DNA from: Thiothrix sp.
GTDB lineage: Bacteria > Pseudomonadota > Gammaproteobacteria > Thiotrichales > Thiotrichaceae
NCBI GenBank assembly: GCA_020442915.1
Contig: JAGRJD010000069.1
Location: 1 to 64,000, forward strand
Direction of reading: 5' to 3'
DNA length: 64,000 bases
Both the position numbers and the translations under genes were made by a program. Shown here piece after piece: positions 39,662-49,031 of this stretch (within the stretch, counting starts at the first letter, position 1; each line of letters opens with the position of its first letter). A model generated the notes under the pieces. It ran no database searches. It had not been told where the DNA came from and was given only the letters and a program-made list of their open reading frames with translations.

Positions 39662-42235
39662 ATGAGTGAGAACCTTGTCATTGTCGAATCACCCGCCAAG
39701 GGAAAAACCATCAAGAAATACCTGGGAAAGGATTTCGAGGTGCTTGCCTCCTATGGCCATGTGCGCGACCTGATTCCCAAGGAAGGCGCAGTCGACCCCG
39801 AACATGGCTTTGCCATGAAATACGAAGTCATCGACCGCAACCAGCGTCATGTGGATGCCATCGCCAAAGCCCTGAAAAAGGCAGACACGCTTTATCTGGC
39901 GACGGACCCGGACCGTGAAGGTGAGGCCATTTCCTGGCATCTGTACGAACTGCTGAAGGAACGTGGCATTCTGGAGGGCAAGACGGTCCAGCGGGTGGTA
40001 TTTCACGAAATCACCAAACGTGCCGTCCAGACTGCCATCCAGCACCCACGCAGCCTGTCCTATGAGCTGATCGACGCCCAGCAGGCCCGGCGCGCACTGG
40101 ATTATCTGGTCGGCTTCAATCTCTCACCGCTATTGTGGCGCAAGATCAAGCGTGGCCTGTCAGCCGGTCGGGTGCAGAGTCCGGCACTGCGCCTGATCGT
40201 AGAGCGCGAGCAGGAAATTGAAAGCTTTGTACCGCAGGAGTACTGGAGCCTGACCGCCCTGACGGAGAAGGACAGTCAGGGTTTCAATGCCCGCCTGCAC
40301 ACGCTGGATGGCAAAAAGCTGGACCAGTTCGACATCAACCAGGATGCCAGCGCCCACGAGGTCCGTGATCGCCTGCTGGCGGCTGCCAACGGTGAGCTGC
40401 TGGTCGAAAAAATCGAGCGCAGGGAGCGTAAACGTCATCCGGCGGCCCCCTTCACCACCTCCACCCTGCAGCAGGAAGCCGTCCGCAAGCTGTACTTCTC
40501 ATCCCAGCGCACCATGCGCACCGCCCAGCAGCTGTATGAAGGCATTGACCTCGGCAGCGGCGGCCCGGTCGGCCTGATCACCTACATGCGGACCGACTCG
40601 GTAACACTGGCGGGTGAAGCCATCGCCGAATTGCGCGAACTGATCACCGAGAAATACGGTGCCGGCCAGCTCCCGGAAACCCCGCGTCAGTATAAAACCA
40701 AATCCAAAAATGCCCAGGAAGCGCACGAAGCCATCCGCCCCACGTCCTGCAGAATCACACCGGAAGAGGTCCGCCCCTACCTGAGTGACGATCAGTTCAA
40801 GCTTTACCAGCTGATCTGGAAGCGCACCGTGGCCTGCCAGATGATTCACGCCACCGTGGATACCGTGGCGGTGGATCTGGCTGCCGAACCGGGCTCATTC
40901 TTCCGTGCCAATGGCTCCACCATCCGCGATCCGGGCTTCCTGATCGTGTATGAAGAAGGACTGGACGACCAGAAACAGGAGCAGGACCGTACACTGCCCC
41001 CACTGCAGGAAGGAGAAAAGCTGCCACTGCACGACATTGAAGCCAGACAGCACTTCACCGAGCCGCCACCACGCTATTCTGAGGCCTCCCTGGTCAAGAG
41101 TCTGGAAGAATACGGTATCGGTCGACCTTCCACTTATGCCAGCATCATTTCCACCCTGCAGGCCCGTGAATACGTGGAGCTGAACCAGCGCCGCTTCTTC
41201 CCGACCGACATCGGGCGCATTGTCAACAAGTTTCTGACCGAGCATTTCACCCGCTACGTGGACTACGACTTCACCGCCAACATGGAAGACCAGCTGGATG
41301 ATATTTCACGTGGTGAGAAAGCCTGGGTGCCGGTCATGGAGCAGTTCTGGCAGCCTTTCCACGAGCTGGTGGAAGAAAAAATGGACAATGTGCAGCGCAG
41401 TGACGTGCTGCAGGCGCGTGAAATCGGTACCGACCCCAAATCCGGCAAACCGGTATCGGTACGCATGGGCCGCTACGGCCCCTTTGTACAGATCGGCAGT
41501 CGTGATGACGAAGACAAACCCGTCTTTGCCAGCCTGCGCCCCGGTATGAAAATGGATGCAGTCACACTGGAAGAGGCTCTGGAGCTGTTCAAGCTGCCAC
41601 GCACGCTGGGCGAAACCGCCGAAGGTGAAACCATCAGCTGCAATATCGGCCGCTTCGGTCCCTATGTCCGCTATGGCAGCAAATTCGTCTCCCTCAAAAA
41701 AGAAGATGATCCGCACACTGTCACCCTGGAACGCGCCCTGGAGCTGATCAGGGAAAAGCAGGCTGCCGATCTGGCCCGTACCCTGATGGACTTCGGCAAT
41801 GGCATCCAGATTCTCAAAGGACGCTGGGGACCGTACCTGACAGACGGTAAAAACAAGGCGCGCCTGCCCAAGGAGCGTGAGCCCGAATCCGTGACCCTGG
41901 AGGAAGCACAGCAGATACTGGCCAGCATCCCGGCCAAGACCAGGGGGAGTAAAAAGGCTGCTGCCAAGGGTAAAAATCAGGATGCGACAACCGATGGCAC
42001 CGAGGCTGAGGCCCCGAAGCCCCCCCCCAAAAAACGCAGCACCAAAACCAAAAGCGCGGATGGCACTCCAAAACCGACATCCGGCAAACGGGCTGCTCCC
42101 AAAGCCGCCGGCACCAAGGCTGCAGCCAGAACCACCAGAACCAATGGGGGCACAGCCGCCAACAGTCACAAAAAGGCAGACACCAGCAACCGCCGCAGTC
42201 GTGGCAAAAATGCCGGTCCGCCGGCAGAACTGTAA
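39662..42235 (+). CDS. topA: DNA topoisomerase I (type IA), no zinc fingers, basic tail
   Basis: 857 residues. Relaxes negative supercoils. N-terminal TOPRIM: LVIVESPAKGKTIKKYLG and LATDPDREGEAISWHL. The active Tyr is Y308 in ITYMRTDSVTL. The C-terminal part has TOPRIM-C style repeats (RMGRYGPFVQIG, NIGRFGPYVRYG, LKGRWGPYLTDG) and lacks the CxxC zinc ribbons of E. coli TopA. The last 90 or so residues are Lys/Ala/Pro-rich and probably disordered and DNA-binding. Within this tail, C9 (42020-42028) is followed by A6. The stop overlaps tsaC as TAATG. Confidence 0.97.
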   Translation: MSENLVIVESPAKGKTIKKYLGKDFEVLASYGHVRDLIPKEGAVDPEHGFAMKYEVIDRNQRHVDAIAKALKKADTLYLATDPDREGEAISWHLYELLKERGILEGKTVQRVVFHEITKRAVQTAIQHPRSLSYELIDAQQARRALDYLVGFNLSPLLWRKIKRGLSAGRVQSPALRLIVEREQEIESFVPQEYWSLTALTEKDSQGFNARLHTLDGKKLDQFDINQDASAHEVRDRLLAAANGELLVEKIERRERKRHPAAPFTTSTLQQEAVRKLYFSSQRTMRTAQQLYEGIDLGSGGPVGLITYMRTDSVTLAGEAIAELRELITEKYGAGQLPETPRQYKTKSKNAQEAHEAIRPTSCRITPEEVRPYLSDDQFKLYQLIWKRTVACQMIHATVDTVAVDLAAEPGSFFRANGSTIRDPGFLIVYEEGLDDQKQEQDRTLPPLQEGEKLPLHDIEARQHFTEPPPRYSEASLVKSLEEYGIGRPSTYASIISTLQAREYVELNQRRFFPTDIGRIVNKFLTEHFTRYVDYDFTANMEDQLDDISRGEKAWVPVMEQFWQPFHELVEEKMDNVQRSDVLQAREIGTDPKSGKPVSVRMGRYGPFVQIGSRDDEDKPVFASLRPGMKMDAVTLEEALELFKLPRTLGETAEGETISCNIGRFGPYVRYGSKFVSLKKEDDPHTVTLERALELIREKQAADLARTLMDFGNGIQILKGRWGPYLTDGKNKARLPKEREPESVTLEEAQQILASIPAKTRGSKKAAAKGKNQDATTDGTEAEAPKPPPKKRSTKTKSADGTPKPTSGKRAAPKAAGTKAAARTTRTNGGTAANSHKKADTSNRRSRGKNAGPPAEL

Positions 42236-42795
42236 TGCGCATCAGCTCCAGCCTGGATCAGGCGCTGGAGACCGTCCGCAGTGGCGGCATCTTGGCCTAT
42301 CCGACGGAAGCCGTCTTTGGGTTGGGCTGCAATCCCGGCAGCCTGAGTGCGGTACAGCGCATTCTGGGCATCAAACAGCGCCCGGCAGACAAGGGGCTGA
42401 TCCTGATCGGTTCCAGCCTGAACCAGTTTGATGCCTATCTGGCCCCGCTGGATGACCTGATCCTGGCGCGTATTGAACCCGGCTGGCCCGGCCCCGTGAC
42501 CTGGCTGCTGCCGGTACGACCGGAAGTCTCCCCCCTGCTGCGTGGCAACCATGACAAGATCGCCGTGCGTATCAGCAATCATCCGGACTGTCAGTACCTG
42601 TGCCAGCGCCTCGGTCATCCGCTGGTCTCCACCAGTGCCAATCCGAACGGCCAGCTACCGGCACGCAGTGCCCGTGAAGCCCAGAGCTATTTTGGTGCCC
42701 AGATCGACTTCTATCTGGATCGCAACACCGGAAAGCTTGAAAAGCCGACAGAAATTCGCAATGCCCTCACCAATGACATAGTCCGTTCAGGATAA
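42235..42795 (+). CDS. tsaC: Threonylcarbamoyl-AMP synthase
   Basis: 186 residues, the short TsaC form of the Sua5/YrdC family. It makes threonylcarbamoyl-AMP for the t6A37 modification of ANN-decoding tRNAs. Visible: GGILAYPTEAVFGLGCNP, IKQRPADKGLILIGSSL, PGPVTWLLPV, VAVRISNHP-like (IAVRISNHPDCQYLC) and PLVSTSANPNGQLPARSA. The start codon shares its A with the topA stop. It converges with the tatD-like gene; the 37 bases between have no clear terminator. Confidence 0.96.
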   Translation: MRISSSLDQALETVRSGGILAYPTEAVFGLGCNPGSLSAVQRILGIKQRPADKGLILIGSSLNQFDAYLAPLDDLILARIEPGWPGPVTWLLPVRPEVSPLLRGNHDKIAVRISNHPDCQYLCQRLGHPLVSTSANPNGQLPARSAREAQSYFGAQIDFYLDRNTGKLEKPTEIRNALTNDIVRSG

Positions 42796-42832
42796 CCGGG
42801 GCACCCAACCCGATCCGGTACAGACTGGAAAG

Positions 42833-43666
42833 TTATACGGCTGCCCTGCCGCCGCCAGCCGCTTCAGCAGGAAAGAACAGTCGCAGACTGTTGTCCCACA
42901 CCTGGGGCAGCAGGCTTTCCAGTGCCACCTGCTTCACCTCGGCCACCTTCTCGGCAATAAACGGCAGATAGCACGGCGCATTGGGCTTGCCCCGATACGG
43001 TACCGGCGTCAGGTAGGGAGAGTCCGTTTCGAACAGAATCTGCTCCAGCGGTGTCATGGCAATCACCTCACGTACATTGTCGGCGCGGTTGAAAGTGCTG
43101 ATGCCATTGAAACCCAGGTGAAAGCCTTCCCCCAGACAGTATTCCGCCAGCGCCATACCGGAAGTAAAGCTGTGAATCACACCCCGCTGGCGCATGCCGG
43201 GCATGAAATTACGCAGGATGGCCTCGGTATCAGCATCCGCATCCCGGGTGTGCACCACAATCGGCAAATCCAGCTCAATGGCCAGCTGCAGCTGGCGCTC
43301 GAACACTTCGCGCTGGCAGGTGCGATCGGAATGGTCATAATAATAATCGAGTCCGATTTCCCCGATGGCCACCATCCGTTCGGTTTGTGCATTGGCCCGG
43401 ATCTGCGCCTGTACGGCATCCGAATAGTCCCTTGCATCATGCGGATGAATCCCCTGAGTGCCCCAGACCATGACATGAGTTTCCGCAAGCTGACGGACCG
43501 TATCCAGATTGCCCGGTGACACGGCAATGGTGATGATGCGTTCAACCCCGACTGCCTGTGCAGCGGCAAGGGTCTGCACCAGCGCCTCGTCCTGGAGGTA
43601 ATCCAGGTGGCAATGGGTTTCCAGCAGCGGGGATCCAAAAACCGGAATCTCACGTTTCCTGCTCAT
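42833..43666 (-). CDS. TatD family metal-dependent hydrolase
   Basis: 277 residues. It matches TatD/YcfH metal-dependent DNases: LLETHCHLDYLQDE (metal His pair), WGTQGIHPHDARDY, AIGEIGLDYYYDHS, PIVVHTRDADADT, VIHSFTSGMALAEYCL and LFETDSPYLTPVPYRGKPNAP (metal Asp). It is the last gene of an operon in which argD, argF, xth and this gene all overlap by 1-8 bases. Its start overlaps xth by 4 bases (ATGA). A repair or turnover role with the adjacent exonuclease III is plausible. Confidence 0.94.
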   Translation of the reverse strand: MSRKREIPVFGSPLLETHCHLDYLQDEALVQTLAAAQAVGVERIITIAVSPGNLDTVRQLAETHVMVWGTQGIHPHDARDYSDAVQAQIRANAQTERMVAIGEIGLDYYYDHSDRTCQREVFERQLQLAIELDLPIVVHTRDADADTEAILRNFMPGMRQRGVIHSFTSGMALAEYCLGEGFHLGFNGISTFNRADNVREVIAMTPLEQILFETDSPYLTPVPYRGKPNAPCYLPFIAEKVAEVKQVALESLLPQVWDNSLRLFFPAEAAGGGRAAV

Positions 43667-44469
43667 ACCCGGACCTGCCTCAATCCTTGATTTCCGGCAA
43701 AACGGTAGTCAATCACCAGCGGAGCGTGATCGGAAAAGCGCTCCTCCTTGTAAATCCCGGTACTTTCCACCGTACCGCCCAAGGATGGAGATAGCACATG
43801 ATAATCAATGCGCCATCCGACATTTTTGGCCCACGCCTGTCCCCGGTTGGACCACCAGGTATAGGCATGCGCCGGCTGCGGCAGCTCACGAAAAGCATCC
43901 ACAAACCCCCAGTCATCAAACAGCTTGTCGAGCCAGGCCCGCTCCTGCGGCAGAAACCCGGAAGTATTCTGGTTACTTTTCCAGTTGCGGATATCTTCAT
44001 TTTTATGTGCGATATTCCAGTCCCCGCACACCACCAGATCCCGTCCCGCCACAACCCGCTGCTGCAGTACGGTCTCGAAATAATCCATGCAACGGTACTT
44101 GACCAGCTGGCGCTCCTCCCTGGACGAACCGGAAGGCAGGTAGAGGGAAGCCACCCCCAGATTGCCGAAACGGGCCTCCAGATAGCGCCCTTCACGGTCA
44201 AACACCGGGTTGCCCATCCCGATGATGAGCTCATCCGGCTCACGGCGGCAGTAAAGCGCCACCCCGCTGTAGCCCTTCTTCTCCGCATCATGGTAATAAC
44301 AATGGTAGCCTTCCGGAAAAAACAGCGCCCGCTGCTGCTCCAGCTGGTGCACCTGGGCCTTGGTTTCCTGGATGCACACCACATCGGCATCCTGCGCCAG
44401 CATCCAGTCGAAAAACCCCTTTTTAGCAGCTGAACGGATACCGTTGACATTCGCGGTAATGATGCGCAT
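43663..44469 (-). CDS. xth: Exodeoxyribonuclease III
   Basis: 268 residues, the full length of the ExoIII/AP endonuclease family that cuts at abasic sites and degrades 3' ends. Motifs: RIITANVNGIRSAA, CIQETKAQ (metal Glu), GVALYCR, VCGDWNIAHKNEDIRN (catalytic Asp/Asn), AYTWWSNRGQAWAKNVGWRIDYHVLS and FSDHAPLVID (catalytic Asp-His). It starts with an ATG that shares its A with the argF stop (TGATG). Confidence 0.97.
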   Translation of the reverse strand: MRIITANVNGIRSAAKKGFFDWMLAQDADVVCIQETKAQVHQLEQQRALFFPEGYHCYYHDAEKKGYSGVALYCRREPDELIIGMGNPVFDREGRYLEARFGNLGVASLYLPSGSSREERQLVKYRCMDYFETVLQQRVVAGRDLVVCGDWNIAHKNEDIRNWKSNQNTSGFLPQERAWLDKLFDDWGFVDAFRELPQPAHAYTWWSNRGQAWAKNVGWRIDYHVLSPSLGGTVESTGIYKEERFSDHAPLVIDYRFAGNQGLRQVRV

Positions 44470-45401
44470 CAGGCCTCCTGACGCTGGTCCGGGAACCCCA
44501 GCAGCAGAATTTCCAGCAGCGCTTTCTGGGCATGCAAGCGGTTTTCAGCCTCATCCCAGACCACACTCTGCGGCCCGTCGATGACTTCCGCCGCCACCTC
44601 CATGCCCCGATAAGCCGGCAGGCAATGCATGAACAACGCCTCCGGATCGGCACGCTGCATCATGGCTGCCGTGACCTGATAATCCCGGAAGGCCGGCATG
44701 CGCACCTTTTTTTCGTCCTCCTGCCCCATGCTGGCCCAGGTATCGGTTACCACCACATCCACACCGGCCACCGCATCCATCGGATCCTGAAAGCACATAA
44801 CCGCATCCCCGGCAGTCGCCTGTATGCCCGCATCCGGCTCATAACCTGCCGGGCAGGCTACATTGAGTTGAAAACCGAACAATACCGCCGCATTCATCCA
44901 GGAATGGCACATGTTGTTGCCATCCCCGACCCAGGCCACGGTCCTGCCCGCCGGATCACCCCGCTGCTCCACCCAGGTCATGATGTCCGCCAGCAGCTGG
45001 CACGGATGATACAGATCGGTCAGGGCATTGATGACCGGCACCCGCGAATGCTGTGCAAAACACTCGATCATCGCCTGCTGGAAAGTGCGGATCATGACCA
45101 GATCGACCATGCGTGAAATCACCCGGGCAGCATCCTCAATCGGCTCACCGCGCCCGAGCTGGGTATCATTGGGTGACAGGAACAGGGCATGACCACCCAG
45201 CTGGGTCATGCCGGTTTCAAAGGAAACCCGGGTGCGGGTGGAGGCTTTCTCGAAAATCATGGCCAGAGTACGGTTTTTCAGCGGCTGGTAAAGCTCACCG
45301 CGTCTGGCCTTCTGCTTGAGCCTGACGGCATGCCCGATCAAGGCATGCAGCTCGGCTGGACTGAAATCTTTCAGGGTAAGAAAATGGCGTATGTCACTCA
45401 T
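44469..45401 (-). CDS. argF: Ornithine carbamoyltransferase
   Basis: 310 residues. Makes citrulline from ornithine and carbamoyl phosphate in arginine synthesis. Signatures: [21 protein letters not shown] (carbamoyl-phosphate loop), [26 protein letters not shown] (HPxQ), [27 protein letters not shown] and [19 protein letters not shown] ribosome site upstream. It overlaps argD by 8 bases. Confidence 0.97.
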   Translation of the reverse strand: MSDIRHFLTLKDFSPAELHALIGHAVRLKQKARRGELYQPLKNRTLAMIFEKASTRTRVSFETGMTQLGGHALFLSPNDTQLGRGEPIEDAARVISRMVDLVMIRTFQQAMIECFAQHSRVPVINALTDLYHPCQLLADIMTWVEQRGDPAGRTVAWVGDGNNMCHSWMNAAVLFGFQLNVACPAGYEPDAGIQATAGDAVMCFQDPMDAVAGVDVVVTDTWASMGQEDEKKVRMPAFRDYQVTAAMMQRADPEALFMHCLPAYRGMEVAAEVIDGPQSVVWDEAENRLHAQKALLEILLLGFPDQRQEA

Positions 45402-46587
45402 TTTTCTCCTCCAGGAACCTTCTCACCAACTCGCTGACGGTGGCAATGATCCGGTCAGCTTCAGCCATCGAAATCACCAGCGGCGGCAATAGCCTTACCA
45501 CATTGCCCGCTGTCACATTAATCAGCAGCCCCTGGACCAGAGCCTGTTTCACCAGCTCGGCACAATCCCGCTCCAGCTCAATACCGAGCATCAGGCCCAG
45601 GCCGCGTACCGCCCGGACACCGGAGACGTCCGCCAGCCGGGCACGCAGCTGTTCCTGCAGGTAGACACCCAGCAGCTCGGCTTGGGCCGCCAGATTGTTT
45701 TCCTCCATCACCGCCACCACAGCCAGCCCGGCCCGGCAGGCCAGCGGATTGCCGCCAAAGGTGGAGCCGTGATTGCCCGGTGCGAAAATATCCGCCGCCT
45801 TGCCAGCCGCCAGGCAGGCACCAATCGGCATGCCATTGCCCAGTGCCTTGGCCAGGGTCATCACATCCGGACGGATGCCGGTGTGCTGGAAGGCAAACCA
45901 TCGCCCGGTACGGCACATGCCGGTCTGAATCTCATCCAGCATCAGCAGGGCATCATGGGTATCACACAGGGCTCGCGCCTGCTCCAGATAACCCTGAGGC
46001 AGCACATGCACCCCACCCTCGCCCTGCACCGGCTCAACCAGTACCGCCACCACATCCGGATTGCCGGCAAACAGCTGTGCCAGGGCTTCGATATCACCAT
46101 AGGGCAGGCGCACAAAGCCTTCCAGCAGCGGACCAAAACCGGCCTGGATTCTGGCATTGCCGGTTGCGGTCAGGGTCGCCAGGGTGCGGCCATGAAAGGA
46201 GTGCTCCATCACGGCAATCACCGGGCACTCAATGCCTTTTTTATGACCGTAAAGGCGTGCCAGCTTGATCGCGGCCTCATTCGCTTCAGCCCCGGAATTG
46301 GCAAAAAACACCCGCTCCAGCCCGGACAGGGCACACAGCTTCTGCCCCAGAGCCTCCTGATTGGCAATGCAGAATACATTCGAGGTATGCATCAGGGTAT
46401 GTGCCTGCTCGCTGATGGCATCGGCGACCTCACGTCGCGCATGACCCAGGCTGCAAACAGCGATGCCTGACATGGCGTCAAGGTATTGTCTGCCATCCGC
46501 ATCCCACAGGGATGCACCTTCGCCTTTGACGAAGGTCACTGGCAGACGCGAATAGGTGGACATCAAGGAACCCTGGGCATCTGTCAC
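45394..46587 (-). CDS. argD: Acetylornithine aminotransferase
   Basis: 397 residues from GTG 46587, chosen because GGAGG precedes it by 7 bases; the next ATG (46563) has no ribosome site. A PLP aminotransferase of class [57 protein letters not shown] and the lysine motif [15 protein letters not shown]. It makes N-acetylornithine. It is the first gene of the argD–argF–xth–tatD-like operon and has a strong promoter with a terminator-like hairpin just before it. Confidence 0.96.
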   Translation of the reverse strand: MTDAQGSLMSTYSRLPVTFVKGEGASLWDADGRQYLDAMSGIAVCSLGHARREVADAISEQAHTLMHTSNVFCIANQEALGQKLCALSGLERVFFANSGAEANEAAIKLARLYGHKKGIECPVIAVMEHSFHGRTLATLTATGNARIQAGFGPLLEGFVRLPYGDIEALAQLFAGNPDVVAVLVEPVQGEGGVHVLPQGYLEQARALCDTHDALLMLDEIQTGMCRTGRWFAFQHTGIRPDVMTLAKALGNGMPIGACLAAGKAADIFAPGNHGSTFGGNPLACRAGLAVVAVMEENNLAAQAELLGVYLQEQLRARLADVSGVRAVRGLGLMLGIELERDCAELVKQALVQGLLINVTAGNVVRLLPPLVISMAEADRIIATVSELVRRFLEEKNE

Positions 46588-46608
46588 GACGAATCCTCCG
46601 CATGAACC

Positions 46609-46642
46609 AAAAAACAAAAGGCAGCCGAGACAGGCTGCCTTT
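46609..46642 (-). terminator. Terminator-like hairpin in the argD leader
   Basis: On the minus strand a 10-bp perfect stem, AAAGGCAGCC and GGCTGCCTTT with a 6-base loop, is followed by TG and a run of six T. It lies about 5-40 bases after the predicted argD transcription start and 22 bases before the start codon. It has all the traits of an intrinsic terminator, so it may act as an attenuator. Confidence 0.7.
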
Positions 46643-46653
46643 CAGGAAGCCTG

Positions 46654-46682
46654 AATATAGGCAATGCCGATACAAATGTCAA
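46654..46682 (-). promoter_or_regulatory. Sigma-70 promoter of the argD operon
   Basis: On the minus strand TTGACA (46682-46677) is followed after 17 bases by TATATT (46659-46654), a near-consensus pair. The predicted start of transcription is near 46647, which leaves a leader of about 60 bases before the argD GTG. Confidence 0.75.
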
Positions 46683-46859
46683 TCAGCAATCGCATTACTT
46701 GTCAAGGACTTCGGGCGCGAAAATCGACTGACGGCAAGCCCCGGCATAACGGCACGGTAATAACCATTGTGACAACACCAGCTGCCATGCTAAAACCGTG
46801 ACAAATCCGTATTAAATCCGGCTCTGGTCTTCCTCTGGTCCCAATCAGGAGTGATCGTC

Positions 46860-47348
46860 ATGATTCACCCGGCAACCCCGGCTGATGCCGCAGCTATCGT
46901 CAAGCTGTATAACCATTATGTCCTCAACACCACCATCACCTTTGAAGAACAGCCGCTAACAGCCGCAACCATGGCCCAGCGCATGCATGCTGTACAGGGC
47001 GAAGCCGGCTTGCCCTGGCTGATACTGAAACAGGATGGCGTACCGGCAGGCTATGCCTATGCCGGGCGCTGGATGAGCCGCTCTGCCTACCGCTTCACGG
47101 TGGAAGTCACGGTCTATCTGGCTGCGGGACAGGCAGGCCGGGGGCTGGGGCGGGCATTGTATGAGGCACTGTTTGCTGAACTGCGCCAGCGCAGGTTGCA
47201 CACCGTACTGGGCATCATCGCCCTGCCGAATACGGCCAGTGTGGCCCTGCACGAGAAGATGGGGATGCGGAAAGCGGCCCATTTCCACGAAGTGGGCTAC
47301 AAATTCGGGCGCTGGCTGGATGTAGGCTACTGGCAGATGCAACTTTAG
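46860..47348 (+). CDS. GNAT family N-acetyltransferase (phosphinothricin acetyltransferase-like)
   Basis: 162 residues from ATG 46860 (AGGAG 8 bases upstream; an in-frame GTG lies 9 bases earlier). The fold elements are visible: IHPATPADAAAIVKLYNHYV, TITFEEQPLT, AGYAYAGRW, the acetyl-CoA loop VYLAAGQAGRGLGRALYEALF, and ALHEKMGMRKAAHFHEVGYKFGRWLDVGYWQ. The pattern matches the Pat/YncA subgroup that acetylates methionine sulfoximine, phosphinothricin or related amino acid analogues; the substrate here is unknown. It is divergent from argD. Confidence 0.9.
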   Translation: MIHPATPADAAAIVKLYNHYVLNTTITFEEQPLTAATMAQRMHAVQGEAGLPWLILKQDGVPAGYAYAGRWMSRSAYRFTVEVTVYLAAGQAGRGLGRALYEALFAELRQRRLHTVLGIIALPNTASVALHEKMGMRKAAHFHEVGYKFGRWLDVGYWQMQL

Positions 47349-47444
47349 TTGCAGAACCTTCAGGTTTGTGCCGGCACGTTCCGAAGTGGACAGCTGCAGC
47401 TGTACCCGCTGGTCCTGCACCCCCAGCAATCACCCGCGCCCACG

Positions 47445-47882
47445 TTATGATGCACTATGCTGAATCGCGCTTCCGAATGCACCAAACAAGCGTGCCCAAG
47501 CGGCTTCCGTCCCGGCCACCAATCCCAGTCCGCTGCTGGCCGGCTGGTGGCAGGGGCGCGCAGCAAAAGCCCTTGCCACCGCCACTGCTGCCGGAGAAAA
47601 ATAGACCTTGAGCTCGCAGTGCAGACGTCCTTCCGACTCGTGACGCATGAATACCGCCATTTCCGGCGGGTTTCCGGCACGCGCCAGCAGCCGGTCAGTG
47701 GCTGTCCTGATCTGCTCCAGCACCTCCCCGGCCAGCATGGCATCCCCGAGGCTGCAGCCGTACCATTGCTCCATTTGTATCAGACTCCCGGATTCAGACG
47801 CTTCAGGATACACCTGTACCGAAGCCGCTGAAACCTGTTGCGCTTCAGGATCAAACCTGCAGACATTCTGGCACCGAGCCAC
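47445..47882 (-). CDS. Hypothetical protein downstream of the ankyrin gene
   Basis: About 145 residues if started at the GTG at 47882; the start is uncertain, because a G-rich AGGGGGT abuts it with no ideal spacing. It starts 34 bases after the ankyrin gene ends, on the same strand. The middle reads like a real domain (GDAMLAGEVLEQIRTATDRLLARAGNPPEMAVFMRHESEGRLHCELKVYFSP was seen in parts) with a mix of charged and hydrophobic residues. I do not recognise a family. It could be cytoplasmic, since there is no signal peptide from this start. Confidence 0.5.
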   Translation of the reverse strand: MARCQNVCRFDPEAQQVSAASVQVYPEASESGSLIQMEQWYGCSLGDAMLAGEVLEQIRTATDRLLARAGNPPEMAVFMRHESEGRLHCELKVYFSPAAVAVARAFAARPCHQPASSGLGLVAGTEAAWARLFGAFGSAIQHSAS

Positions 47883-47916
47883 ACCCCCTGACAATCCGCT
47901 GGAGCCATATTCCCAC

Positions 47917-48840
47917 TCAGAACATCCCGGCAATCTGCAGATGATGTACCTGGATGGCCAGCTCCCGCGCCCGCAGGCCATCCGAGTTACGCTGCTCCGG
48001 GTCCGAGCCGGCACGCAGCAGAAATGCCACTACCCCGGCATGCCCGAAACGGGCTGCATGATGCAGCGGGGTCCAATCCTTGACCGTACGGGCATTCGGA
48101 CTCAGGCCCGCTTTGACCAGAAACCGGACCATGGGCAGCTTGCCGGCGGCGGCAGCCTGATGCAGGAAGGTAATGCCCTGATCGCCCTGACGGTTGAAAT
48201 TGACCCCTTCTTCATAAAAAATGTCGGCCACCGCTACCCAGCTGCCCTGAACCACCAGATCCAGTGCGGACAGGGCACCGGCATGCGGCTTGTATTCCGG
48301 ATCCGCCCCCCTGCGCAGCAACCAGCGAATATCGCCTGTATCACCGGCCCGTACTGCCGTCAGCAGGCGATCCCCGAGTTCGGCAGCTGAGTACGTTGCA
48401 GGGGCAGGCTGTGGTGCAGGTAGGGCGTCAGTCTGGACCATACCCGACTGCCCACCTTGCCAGGCACCCACAACATCGTAATAAACGGCCCCGCCCTGGG
48501 TCTGGTCAGGCATGGTTTCCACCGGATCAGCACGGGAACTGCCGTACCCGGCTGATGGATAAGCCTGCCCGGTGTCTTGCGCATCACCGCCCTGGTCGTA
48601 AACCGTGCCATCATCCACCGGTGTATATTCCATTATGTCGGCATTGTCATAAACGGTACTGCCCGCCCCCATGCCATCGTAGGTCAGTGCATAATCTGCT
48701 GTCGAATTCCGGGCATATTCGACATCTACCGGGCCGAAACCGGCTTCGTCAGGATAGGGGAACGCTTCGGTATGGACGCTCGGGAGTGAGGCAACGGCCA
48801 GTACGCATGCAGCTGCGATCGGGGTTCTGGTTATTTTCAT
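47917..48840 (-). CDS. Secreted ankyrin-repeat protein
   Basis: 307 residues. A signal peptide (ITRTPIAAACVLAVASLPSVHTEA) is followed by about 130 residues of low-complexity Tyr/Asp/Gly/Pro sequence. The C-terminal half has ankyrin repeats: LLTAVRAGDTGDIRWLLRRGADP, ALDLVVQGSWVAVADIFYEEG, FLHQAAAAGKLPMVRFLVKAG, TPLHHAARFGHAGVVAFLLRAGSDP. The export signal plus ankyrin repeats points to a periplasmic or envelope protein-binding role. No partner can be named. The 191 bases upstream are shared with the divergent DUF302 gene. Confidence 0.85.
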   Translation of the reverse strand: MKITRTPIAAACVLAVASLPSVHTEAFPYPDEAGFGPVDVEYARNSTADYALTYDGMGAGSTVYDNADIMEYTPVDDGTVYDQGGDAQDTGQAYPSAGYGSSRADPVETMPDQTQGGAVYYDVVGAWQGGQSGMVQTDALPAPQPAPATYSAAELGDRLLTAVRAGDTGDIRWLLRRGADPEYKPHAGALSALDLVVQGSWVAVADIFYEEGVNFNRQGDQGITFLHQAAAAGKLPMVRFLVKAGLSPNARTVKDWTPLHHAARFGHAGVVAFLLRAGSDPEQRNSDGLRARELAIQVHHLQIAGMF

Positions 48841-49031
48841 GGTTACACCCTGCTTGCAATAAGCTGTCTGATTGGGGAGAAGCGGCCTTTGTACCGCTAC
48901 ATTCCCATGCTAGCCAGACAATGACGGTCGATCGAAAAAATGCGACATCCGGCCACAAATGCGCAAAACACTGGCTGGTCCGGGAAAAATTGCTAAACTG
49001 CCCCTACGTCAAAATACAGGTAAAGGCATTC

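Noticed and set aside
42796-42832. Terminator between tsaC and the tatD-like gene
   Set aside because: The 37-base gap has no inverted repeat strong enough to support a terminator.
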